Assembly (NCBI GenBank): GCA_964344255.1
Contig: CAYFMQ010000003.1
Span: 186,001 to 250,000, forward strand
From: JAJFIE01 sp964344255
Lineage (GTDB): Bacteria > Pseudomonadota > Alphaproteobacteria > Rhodospirillales > Casp-alpha2
Length of the DNA: 64,000 nucleotides
Direction of reading: 5' to 3'
Shown here piece after piece: positions 17,414-24,601 of this stretch. A program made the translations under genes and the position numbers. A model generated the notes under the pieces. That model saw only the letters and a list, made by a program, of their open reading frames with translations. It ran no database searches and was not told the origin of the DNA. The first letter of the stretch is position 1. The number at the start of each line of letters is the position of its first letter.

Positions 17414-18172
17414 ATGCCCCGAATACCTGAAAAAACTGAAAAAGAAGACGGAACAATCGAGTGGCGGCTTGACGGTGTCTTGCATCGTGAAGACGGCCCT
17501 GCGGTTGAAAAACCGGATGGAACACGGGTTTGGTTTCACCATGGCAAACAACATCGAGAAGACGGCCCTGCCGTGGAACACAAGGACGGAACCAAAGAAT
17601 GGTGGCTTGACGGTCAACTGCAGCAAACACCGCAAAAAACCGAGTTTGAAGACGGGATGATTGAGTGGCGGCTTGGCGGCGAGTTACACCGTGAAGATGG
17701 TCCTGCTGTCACCAGACCTGATGGAACCCGAGTGTGGTTTCTCCTTGGCAAACAACACCGAGAAGGCGGTCCTGCTGTAGAGCACGGAGACGGATCAAAA
17801 GAATGGTGGCGGCATGGCGTGCTTCATCGCGAAGACGGGCCGGCCATCGAGGAATCGGACGGAACCCTTGAATGGCATCAAAACGGCATCACTCACCGGG
17901 AGGACGGCCCGGCAATCATCCGCTCGGATGGCGTGCAGCAGTGGTGGCAGAACGGTATGCGTCATCGTGATGACGGCCCAGCCGTCATCGAAGAGCATAT
18001 CATGCAGCAGTGGTGGGTGCAGGGTATGTTACATCGCGAAGACGGTCCCGCGATTGAATATGATGACGGTGACCGGGAATGGTATTTGGGGGGGATGCCG
18101 GTCGATGAAAACGTGGTCATGGACCCTGAAAAGCGCGCTGCGTTCCTGAGAAGCCTGGCGGGCTCTAACTAA
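17414..18172 (+). CDS. HREDGPA tandem-repeat protein (MORN-variant-like)
   Basis: 252 residues from ATG 17414 (a TTG three bases earlier is also in frame). It consists of a 23-residue repeat with consensus HREDGPAxxxxDGxxxWxxxG. Eight copies start at residues 24, 47, 92, 115, 138, 161, 184 and 207, with a degenerate unit between the second and third. Residues 5-69 and 73-137 are an internal duplication of one block. A 23-residue cap (MDPEKRAAFLRSLAGSN at the end) closes it. Related to Gly-Trp repeat proteins of the MORN-variant/YwqK kind, some annotated as antitoxins. No signal peptide. Function unknown; probably protein binding. Confidence 0.75.
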   Translation: MPRIPEKTEKEDGTIEWRLDGVLHREDGPAVEKPDGTRVWFHHGKQHREDGPAVEHKDGTKEWWLDGQLQQTPQKTEFEDGMIEWRLGGELHREDGPAVTRPDGTRVWFLLGKQHREGGPAVEHGDGSKEWWRHGVLHREDGPAIEESDGTLEWHQNGITHREDGPAIIRSDGVQQWWQNGMRHRDDGPAVIEEHIMQQWWVQGMLHREDGPAIEYDDGDREWYLGGMPVDENVVMDPEKRAAFLRSLAGSN

Positions 18173-18188
18173 TTTGAATTCAGGGTAA

Positions 18189-18220
18189 CAAAAAAGAGAT
18201 GCACGAAGGCATCTCTTTTA
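18189..18220. terminator. Bidirectional terminator between convergent genes
   Basis: Perfect 11-bp stem: AAAAGAGATGC paired with GCATCTCTTTT around a 6-base loop, preceded by further A residues and so ending in T-runs on both strands. It lies between the stop of the repeat protein (18172) and that of the 52-residue minus-strand gene (18259), and serves both. Confidence 0.85.
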
Positions 18221-18258
18221 TCATTCCTTTTCGAGCGAGGTACGCCCGCCCTAGAAGC

Positions 18259-18417
18259 TTATGGCTTTTTCGGTGTCTCGTAGGGGGCTTCTTTCTGCCA
18301 CTCTACCCATTCGGTCTGGTAACCGACGAAACCTTTCTCGTTCGCAGGCTGTTGCCTGGTGGTGTAATACTCGGTCTTGCCTTCAGGAACCGGATCTTTA
18401 GCGTTAACGTTACCCAT
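18259..18417 (-). CDS. 52-residue protein of unknown function
   Basis: ATG at 18417 with AGGTGA 8 bases upstream, stop TAA at 18259. The product begins MGNVNAKDPVPEGKTEYYTT and continues with EKGFVGYQTEWVEWQKEAPY to a lysine-rich end. Soluble, rich in Tyr, Trp, Glu and Lys, no cysteines. A dedicated terminator lies 38 bases beyond its stop and the apr control region lies at its back, so it is divergent from aprM. I do not recognise it. Confidence 0.65.
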   Translation of the reverse strand: MGNVNAKDPVPEGKTEYYTTRQQPANEKGFVGYQTEWVEWQKEAPYETPKKP

Positions 18418-18844
18418 AATTCAATTCACCTGCTGTCTAATTTCAAACCATGACAGTTCCCTGCAAAACCGCAATTCATCCGCCCTGGTCTGGTCGGTTA
18501 TTCACATATCGTGAGCGGATATTATCGGATGCTTCCATTAGATGAAAGTAGCTTTTTCCCTCTGTGATTCAGAAAATTAATACTTGGCTGTTCGCATAAC
18601 ATACCAAGCTGATGACTGGTACTTATATATCTTCATGACTGGCACTTGGTTGTTTAATGGCTTTTCTTTTACTCTACCAAGATCACATTTTTCAGAATTC
18701 GGGCGTGCCGGGATTGGATATGATTGTAACGTTTGCATCCTGTAATCTGATAGTTTACAAATCCCGAATATGATAATTAACGCATATGACTGGGTTAAGG
18801 TTCTAACCTGCCCAGAAAGGTTGTAACGAGGGAGGTGATTCTAG
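18418..18844. promoter_or_regulatory. Control region of the aprMBA operon
   Basis: 427 bases without a credible gene. The octamer ATGACTGG occurs three times: 18612-18619, 18635-18642 and 18786-18793. The first two belong to the 13-mer ATGACTGG(T/C)ACTT, 23 bases apart (about two helical turns). A second pair, (T/C)ACTTGG(C/T)TGTT, lies at 18581-18592 and 18643-18654. Just before the ribosome site GGGAGGTGAT two mutually exclusive small stems can form (18793-18797 with 18804-18808, or 18805-18809 with 18818-18822). This fits a regulated promoter; the regulator is unknown. Confidence 0.5.
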
Positions 18845-19690
18845 ATGTTCGCTAGCAACCCTTTTGCCGAACTTTCGGCAACGATTCCGACGAGCGTCAT
18901 GCAGGCTTACGTCATTTTGATGTTTATCCTGGTCGTCGGCGGCACAATTATTGACATGATCCACAAGAAAAGCGCCAAGTACTTCTTCGCCAAAGCAAAA
19001 GCTGCGGAAGCCACACGCACACGTGAGCTTGGTGGCGGAGAAAAGGTCGGCATTGCCGTTCAGACCGCCTTGGTCGATGTAGCGACATCTGGCGAATTTT
19101 GTAATCCCATGCGCCGCATCTCTCATCTATTCACCATGTACGGGTTTATCCTGTTCGTTCTGATGAGCGTCACGTTGGTGTTTTGTTATGCAACCCTCGA
19201 AGCGCCGGCTGCCGTCTCCATGCTGTGGCACTTAGGAGCCGCTATGGTAATGTTTGGCGGCTACTGGTTCTGGTTCTTCATTCGCGTTGATGTTTCCGCT
19301 GAAGGAAATCCGTGGTACCGGATCGTCAAGGCGGACTTGTTCATCCTTTCGCTGCTCGGAACGACGACGTTTGGATTGTTGTGGTCCATCGCGCAGTTTA
19401 ATGGAGCCGGATTCTGGACAACTCTGTTCCTGGCGCTCTTTATTATTTCCAGCACTGTGTTGTTCGGCGGGGTTCTCTGGTCCAAATTCGCCCACATGTT
19501 CTTTAAGCCTGCAGCTGCGTTCAACAAGCGCATTATCAAGGCTGATGGTTCCCGCGAGAACCTGCCTGAAATCGGCGATCTGTCGGACCCGGAATTACAG
19601 AAAAGGTTTCCCGATATCCCGGAATATCTTGGCGCCAATCCTCCCTATATGGGGCTGGGTATCAAGCGTGAGCGCCCGCAGCACTATTAA
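18845..19690 (+). CDS. aprM: APS reductase membrane anchor AprM
   Basis: 281 residues with about five hydrophobic segments (around 18-38, 97-117, 128-150, 165-185 and 192-215) and hydrophilic ends. It matches AprM, the proposed quinone-interacting membrane partner of AprBA in sulfur oxidisers that lack QmoABC here. The segment GEFCNPMRRISHLFTMYGF resembles cytochrome-b-like subunits of the QmoC/HdrE type, and His residues in ISHLF, LWHLG and KFAHMF could bind heme. First gene of aprM-aprB-aprA; ATG preceded by a strong GGGAGGTGAT. Confidence 0.88.
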   Translation: MFASNPFAELSATIPTSVMQAYVILMFILVVGGTIIDMIHKKSAKYFFAKAKAAEATRTRELGGGEKVGIAVQTALVDVATSGEFCNPMRRISHLFTMYGFILFVLMSVTLVFCYATLEAPAAVSMLWHLGAAMVMFGGYWFWFFIRVDVSAEGNPWYRIVKADLFILSLLGTTTFGLLWSIAQFNGAGFWTTLFLALFIISSTVLFGGVLWSKFAHMFFKPAAAFNKRIIKADGSRENLPEIGDLSDPELQKRFPDIPEYLGANPPYMGLGIKRERPQHY

Positions 19691-19732
19691 TCCAGATTTG
19701 AAAGATTCTTTCTAAGAGGAAGGAAACAATTA

Positions 19733-20215
19733 ATGCCTACTTTCGTCTATATGACCCGATGCGATGGCTGCGGACACTGCGTGGATATCTGCCCATCCGA
19801 CATCATGCACATCGATAAGACCTATCGTCGTGCTTACAACATCGAACCAAACATGTGCTGGGAATGTTATTCTTGCGTAAAAGCCTGCCCGCAAAATGCC
19901 ATTGACGTGCGTGGCTACGCTGACTTTGCCCCCCTCGGTCACAGTGTTCGTGTTGTCCGTGACGAGGAAAAAGGCGTCATTGCCTGGCGCATCAAATTCC
20001 GCAACGGTAAAAAAGACCTGAACCTGCTTGCTCCGATCACGAACAAGCCCTGGGGCACAGGCATTCCGCAACTTAAAAACGTCCCGGGACCGACCGAGGA
20101 GCAGCGTAACAGCGAGTTGCTGTATAACGAGCCGAAGTACATCCGCATGGATGAAGGCGGCTTGCATACCCTGGAATCCAACGGTCTGAAGATGAAAATT
20201 GGGGTGCAGTACTAA
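19733..20215 (+). CDS. aprB: Adenylylsulfate reductase beta subunit (ferredoxin)
   Basis: 160 residues. Two [4Fe-4S] clusters: C10, C13, C16 and C20 in MTRCDGCGHCVDICP, and C42, C45, C48 and C52 in MCWECYSCVKACP. The rest forms the beta sheet and C-terminal arm that wraps AprA. It passes electrons from the FAD of AprA towards AprM. AGAGGAAGG precedes the ATG, and the stop overlaps the aprA start by one base. Confidence 0.97.
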   Translation: MPTFVYMTRCDGCGHCVDICPSDIMHIDKTYRRAYNIEPNMCWECYSCVKACPQNAIDVRGYADFAPLGHSVRVVRDEEKGVIAWRIKFRNGKKDLNLLAPITNKPWGTGIPQLKNVPGPTEEQRNSELLYNEPKYIRMDEGGLHTLESNGLKMKIGVQY

Positions 20216-22098
20216 TGGCTTACAATACTATCGTCGAAGACAATATCGATATCCTCGTCGCTGGCGCTGGCCTTGGTGGCACCGGTGCGGCTTTCGAAGC
20301 ACGGTTCTGGGGGCAGGACAAGAAGATCGTCATAGCCGAAAAGGCCAACATTGACCGTTCCGGCGCTGTAGCCCAGGGCCTCTACGCGATTAACTGCTAT
20401 ATGGGCACCCGGTTTGGCGAGAACAATCCGGAAGACCACGTACGGTATGCCCGTATTGACTTGATGGGCATGGTCCGTGAAGACCTGTTGTTCGATATGG
20501 CTCGCCATGTCGATTCCACTGTTCACCAGTTCGAAGAGTGGGGCCTGCCAATCATGCGGGACAAGGAAAAGGGTTCCTACCTGCGTGAAGGCCGTTGGCA
20601 GATCATGATCCACGGTGAATCCTACAAGCCGATCGTGGCCGAAGCGGCCAAGAAGTCGGCCGACAAGGTTTACAACCGGATTTGCGTCACCCACCTGTTG
20701 ATGGACGACGCCAAGGAAAACCGCGTAGCCGGTGCCGTTGGCTTCAACGTCCGTACGGGCGATTTCCACGTCTTTAAATCCAAAACCGTGATCTGCGGTG
20801 CTGGCGGTGCGTCCAATATCTTCAAGCCGCGCTCCGTTGGCGAAGGCGCCGGACGTGTCTGGTACGCTCCCTGGTCCTCTGGTTCAGCGTACGCGTTGAT
20901 GATCAACGCCGGCGCGAAGATGACCCAGATGGAAAACCGAATCGTTCTCGCTCGCTTCAAGGATGGTTATGGTCCGGTGGGCGCTTACTTCCTGCACCTC
21001 AAGACCTACACGCAAAACGCCTATGGCGAGGAATACGAATCAAAATGGTTCCCTGAGCTTCAGGAAAGGGTCGGTAAGGAATATCTGGATCCGGAGGTGT
21101 CGCACCTTACACACCGTCCGATCCCGACCTGCCTGCGTAACCACGCCATCATTAGCGAGGTGAATGCCGGTCGCGGTCCGATCCACATGGTAACGATGCA
21201 CTCGTTCCAGGACCCGCACTTGGAAGAGATCGGCTGGCACAACTTCCTGGGCATGACCGTCGGTCAGGCCGTCCTGTGGGCCGCCACGGACGTTGATCCG
21301 AAGTACGAGAACCCGGAACTGACGACGTCCGAGCCGTATGTCATGGGCTCCCATGCTACCGGTTGCGGTGCGTGGTGCTCCGGTCCGGAAGATATCTCAC
21401 CGCCCGAGTATTTCTGGGGCTACAACCGTATGACTTCCATCGAAGGCCTGTTCGGCGCAGGTGATGCGGTTGGCGGAACGCCGCACGCGTTTTCGTCCGG
21501 TTCGTTCACCGAAGGCCGCCTGGCTGCGAAAGCCGCTTGTAAGTACATCGACGACGGCAAGGCGGAAGGTATCCGCGTTTCTAATGACAAGATCGACAAG
21601 CTGAAAGACGAAGTCTACAAGCCGCTGGAACATTACAAGGTACACCGTAATGAAATCGTAGCCGGTACGGTCAACCCGAACTACCACAATCCGCGCCAGG
21701 CGCTTGATCGCCTGCAGAAGCTGATGGACGAGTATGGCGGTGGTGTCACGGTAAACTACATGACCAACGACAAGCTGCTGAGCATCGGTCTCAAGAAACT
21801 CAAGATCATGGAAGAAGACCTTGAGAAAATCGCGGCCGAGGATCTCCACGAATTGCTGCGTGCCTGGGAAGTCAAGCACCGCCATCGTGCTTCCGAGTGT
21901 GTTCTGCAACATACCCTGTTCCGCAAGGAAACGCGTTGGCCCGGCTATTACTACCGTGGTGACGCCATGAAGCTGGACGATGAAAACTGGCATGTTCTTA
22001 CAGTATCCCGCCGTGATCCCGAGACCGGTGAGTACACCATGGAGAAAGCGCCGTTATACCATTTGGTTGAGGCGGACGAAGCCGCAGCAGCCGAGTAA
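20215..22098 (+). CDS. aprA: Adenylylsulfate reductase alpha subunit
   Basis: Catalytic flavoprotein of 627 residues. In the oxidative direction it converts sulfite and AMP to APS. The FAD-binding loop is GAGLGGTGAAFEAR (17-30), and RSGAVAQGLYAINCY, GGASNIFKPRSVGEGAGRVWY and HATGCGAWCSGPEDI are typical of AprA and close to the substrate site. Length and domain order are complete (FAD domain, capping domain, C-terminal helical domain). With aprM present this fits the AprM-linked lineage of sulfur-oxidiser enzymes. Phylogeny would settle the lineage. Confidence 0.97.
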   Translation: MAYNTIVEDNIDILVAGAGLGGTGAAFEARFWGQDKKIVIAEKANIDRSGAVAQGLYAINCYMGTRFGENNPEDHVRYARIDLMGMVREDLLFDMARHVDSTVHQFEEWGLPIMRDKEKGSYLREGRWQIMIHGESYKPIVAEAAKKSADKVYNRICVTHLLMDDAKENRVAGAVGFNVRTGDFHVFKSKTVICGAGGASNIFKPRSVGEGAGRVWYAPWSSGSAYALMINAGAKMTQMENRIVLARFKDGYGPVGAYFLHLKTYTQNAYGEEYESKWFPELQERVGKEYLDPEVSHLTHRPIPTCLRNHAIISEVNAGRGPIHMVTMHSFQDPHLEEIGWHNFLGMTVGQAVLWAATDVDPKYENPELTTSEPYVMGSHATGCGAWCSGPEDISPPEYFWGYNRMTSIEGLFGAGDAVGGTPHAFSSGSFTEGRLAAKAACKYIDDGKAEGIRVSNDKIDKLKDEVYKPLEHYKVHRNEIVAGTVNPNYHNPRQALDRLQKLMDEYGGGVTVNYMTNDKLLSIGLKKLKIMEEDLEKIAAEDLHELLRAWEVKHRHRASECVLQHTLFRKETRWPGYYYRGDAMKLDDENWHVLTVSRRDPETGEYTMEKAPLYHLVEADEAAAAE

Positions 22099-22107
22099 TT
22101 TTCAGGA

Positions 22108-22190
22108 CACCCGGCAGGAGTTCGTTATGGACTCTTGCCGGGATTTGAAAAAAGGATCAGCATTCACATGTTGATCTTTTTTTTGATCCT
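22108..22190 (+). terminator. Double hairpin terminator after aprA
   Basis: Stem one: CCCGGCAGGAGTTC (22108-22121 region) with GACTCTTGCCGGG. Stem two: AAAAAAGGATCAGCAT with ATGTTGATC followed by TTTTTTTT, with one bulged base. The second has the A-tract, stem, T-tract form of an intrinsic terminator. It ends the aprMBA transcript. Confidence 0.75.
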
Positions 22191-22225
22191 GTGACATTCC
22201 TCTTCACACATGATGGAGGTTACAT

Positions 22226-22579
22226 TTGAATATTATCGACCTCACGGATGAAGATATTCTCTCCGTTGCCGAGCCTATGTGGACGGAACTCATCAGGGCT
22301 TCCAACGAGGGAGACTACGGTAAATTTATCCGTAATTTCGACTACAGCCTTACCCAGGGGCTGAACGAAGTCGAAATCGGCAAGCAATTCGCCAAAAGCG
22401 ATCTGACCCGGAATTTGTCTGAGTTATACGATTATCTCGGCATTATTCGCCGGGGTGAGCACGTCACTGTTCTCTACCGTGTGCGTAGTACGAAGAAAGA
22501 GGGCGAATGGCTCGGCCGCCTCGTTCTCGGGGCAAATTCCAAGGACGAAATAAAGATTTTCGGAGCCTCGGTCTTTTGA
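22226..22579 (+). CDS. 117-residue conserved-looking protein, possibly NTF2/SnoaL-like
   Basis: Start TTG at 22226, decided by GGAGG 6 bases upstream; the first in-frame ATG would cost 18 residues. The N-terminal half is helical (DEDILSVAEPMWTELIRAS then GDYGKFIRNFDYSL). The second half has strands (VTVLYRVRSTKKEG, WLGRLVLGANS, EIKIFGASVF), a layout that recalls NTF2-like folds. No cysteines or membrane segments. It follows the aprA terminator and is 22 bases before the SlyD-like gene. Function unknown. Confidence 0.6.
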   Translation: MNIIDLTDEDILSVAEPMWTELIRASNEGDYGKFIRNFDYSLTQGLNEVEIGKQFAKSDLTRNLSELYDYLGIIRRGEHVTVLYRVRSTKKEGEWLGRLVLGANSKDEIKIFGASVF

Positions 22580-22601
22580 TCCGGTTGAAGGACAGCTTCA
22601 T

Positions 22602-23111
22602 ATGAATGAAACCATCCAGGCTAACAAATACGTCGAACTGAAATACCAGGTGATCGACGATAAAACGGGCAGCGTGCTCGTTGGGGTGGAATTTCCGATC
22701 GGTTATGTCCATGGCGCCAATGATATTCTGGCCCCCTCCGTCATGGAGGAACTGGAAGATAGAACCGTTGGTGAGGTCATTGAAGTTCCCTTTGATGGTG
22801 ATCAGATCTACGGCCCCCGGGATGAATCGCTGGTGTTCACCGACAATATCGAAAACGTTCCCGAAGAATATCGGGAGGTGGGCACCACGATCGTCGCCGA
22901 AAACGAAAAGGGTGAACCTCGCAATTTCATCGTCACGCGGATGGATGACAAGACCTTGACGGTTGATGGCAACAATCCGCTGTGTGGCAGGAAAGTCATT
23001 TTCAGGTTGGAAATTCTGACGGTCCGTGACGCGACGCCTGAAGAAATCGACGCAGGCGGCCCGGTCGGTGAGAAGCCTGATATCGACAATTCCTTGACGG
23101 TTCCAATTTGA
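22602..23111 (+). CDS. SlyD-like FKBP-type peptidyl-prolyl isomerase
   Basis: 169 residues with an FKBP/SlyD layout: KYVELKYQVIDDKTGSVL at the start, FPIGYVHGANDILAPSVMEELEDRTVGE matching the F-Y-G-active-site and self-consistency motif of SlyD, the inserted flap domain (about residues 80-125), and the return strand NPLCGRKVIFRLEILTVRDAT. The C-terminal metal-binding His tail of E. coli SlyD is absent. It may help folding or metal-cofactor assembly. Immediately downstream of the 117-residue gene, probably co-transcribed. Confidence 0.85.
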   Translation: MNETIQANKYVELKYQVIDDKTGSVLVGVEFPIGYVHGANDILAPSVMEELEDRTVGEVIEVPFDGDQIYGPRDESLVFTDNIENVPEEYREVGTTIVAENEKGEPRNFIVTRMDDKTLTVDGNNPLCGRKVIFRLEILTVRDATPEEIDAGGPVGEKPDIDNSLTVPI

Positions 23112-23130
23112 TTCAGATGGCGCCTTGTCG

Positions 23131-23901
23131 ATGACCGTCCTTGCGCAAATCAGCGATACGCACCTCATGGCGCCTGGCATGGACGATCCCCGTGGGCCGT
23201 TCAGGGCGGATTGCCTGCGCCGGTGTGTGGCTGACATCAACAACCTGGATCCTTTGCCTGACGTCGTGTTCTTTACAGGCGATCTGACACAGCACGCCGA
23301 TCCGGAAGAGTACGTTCTGGCCCGGGACATCCTGTCTTCCCTCACGGTGCCGTTCTTCATCACGCCGGGCAACCGGGATTACAGGGACAGGATGAACGAA
23401 GCCTTCTCCCTTGATCGTCATTCGCCGCCGGATGCCGATTTCCTTCATTATGCCGCCATGGTGGGTGACGTTCGGCTGGTTTCCGTCGATACGGTCCATG
23501 AAGAAGGCGGACGGCCTGGTAACCTGTGCGCCCGTCGGCTGGCCCTACTTGACGAGACGCTTGGGGAGGCGCCCGATGTGCCGACAGCTTTGTTCATGCA
23601 TCATCCGCCCTTTGATGTCCTGACATCGTCGCAACCTTTCCAGTTTATCGAGCGTGAGCCAGTCGAGAAGCTGACGGAAATTCTCAAGGCCCATACCCAG
23701 ATCATCCGTATTTTCTGTGGTCATGCCCACCGTTGCTACACGACCGAGGTTGCGCAGGTGAAGGCGAGCACGATGCCCAGTGTCGCCGTTGACCTGCGGT
23801 TGGGCGATTATCCCGAAGCCATGCAGGACCAACCGCTTTATCAGGTTCACCGTTTCTATCCCGATATCGGGTTTTGCAGTGAAACGAGGATTGCCGCCTA
23901 A
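23131..23901 (+). CDS. Metallophosphoesterase, Icc/CpdA-like
   Basis: 256 residues from ATG 23131; an in-frame TTG at 23125 is the alternative. The dinuclear metal motifs of calcineurin-type phosphoesterases are all present: QISDTHL, FFTGDLTQH, TPGNRDYR, MHHPPFD and FCGHAHRC. The spacing matches the cyclic nucleotide phosphodiesterase CpdA/Icc group, but the substrate cannot be told from sequence. 19 bases after the SlyD-like gene. Confidence 0.85.
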   Translation: MTVLAQISDTHLMAPGMDDPRGPFRADCLRRCVADINNLDPLPDVVFFTGDLTQHADPEEYVLARDILSSLTVPFFITPGNRDYRDRMNEAFSLDRHSPPDADFLHYAAMVGDVRLVSVDTVHEEGGRPGNLCARRLALLDETLGEAPDVPTALFMHHPPFDVLTSSQPFQFIEREPVEKLTEILKAHTQIIRIFCGHAHRCYTTEVAQVKASTMPSVAVDLRLGDYPEAMQDQPLYQVHRFYPDIGFCSETRIAA

Positions 23902-23972
23902 CCTGCCGATTGCCACGCGCCGGCTTTATGGGGCACAATGGTAAACTACAGGCCTGAGCCGAAAGGAACGCC

Positions 23973-24593
23973 ATGAAAACCCTGAAGGAGCTTTACGAAT
24001 TCAGCGTCGATCTCCGGTGCGCGGAAATGCTGACTGCGCTGATCCGGGGGCAATACAAGGGGCGCGTCATCGCCTCGGCTTCCTTGAGGGCGCGCAGCAT
24101 CGTGGCGCTACAGTTGATCGCCGAAGCCGACCCGGCAACGCCTATCGTGTTCTGCCATGCCGGTCCGCTCTATCCCGAAAGCGCCGATTACCGGGACTAC
24201 ATCATCGACCGCTTCGGCCTGAGCGACGTGCGCACCCTGCACGATGACGAGAGCGCCTATGATCGGGGCAAGGAAGAGCACATCGAATGGATCATGGCGT
24301 CGGCGGACGACGGCGGTGAGGTCAAGCAGGCCATTTACCTGAACCGCACGCTGGCGGATTTCGATTGCTGGCTGAGCGCCGTCTATCACATGCCGATCGA
24401 CCTGCATGTCCATCACCGGCTGGACTTCGAGGGGCACCTCCTGCGCGTCAATCCGTTGCTGCGTTGGTCGGACGAGGACATCCACCGCTTCATGCGGGCC
24501 AGGGAAATTCCCTATCACAAGCACGCCAAGAGGAAGCTGAAGAAATCCTACGTTTATGAAGGCAGCGGCCCTGTCGTAACGCACTCCTATTAA
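23973..24593 (+). CDS. CysH-like PAPS/APS reductase family protein without catalytic cysteine
   Basis: 206 residues of the adenine-nucleotide alpha-hydrolase fold. IASASLRARSIVALQLIAEADPATPIVF matches the first strand and P-loop region; GPLYPESADYRDYIIDRFGL the second; FDCWLSAVYHMPIDLH and LLRVNPLLRWSDEDIHRFMRAREIPYH correspond to the RK-motif and NPL-W-D-hexapeptide region of CysH. The Glu-Cys-Gly-(Leu/Ile)-His catalytic motif at the C-terminus and the CC/C iron-sulfur cysteines are missing: it ends in GSGPVVTHSY. Thus probably a nucleotide-binding relative, not a working reductase. ATG preceded by GAAAGGA. Confidence 0.7.
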   Translation: MKTLKELYEFSVDLRCAEMLTALIRGQYKGRVIASASLRARSIVALQLIAEADPATPIVFCHAGPLYPESADYRDYIIDRFGLSDVRTLHDDESAYDRGKEEHIEWIMASADDGGEVKQAIYLNRTLADFDCWLSAVYHMPIDLHVHHRLDFEGHLLRVNPLLRWSDEDIHRFMRAREIPYHKHAKRKLKKSYVYEGSGPVVTHSY

Positions 24594-24601
24594 TCATCAA
24601 A

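Noticed and set aside
23973..24593. Working PAPS reductase CysH
   Set aside because: Fold matches, but the catalytic Cys motif and cluster cysteines are absent, so activity was not claimed.
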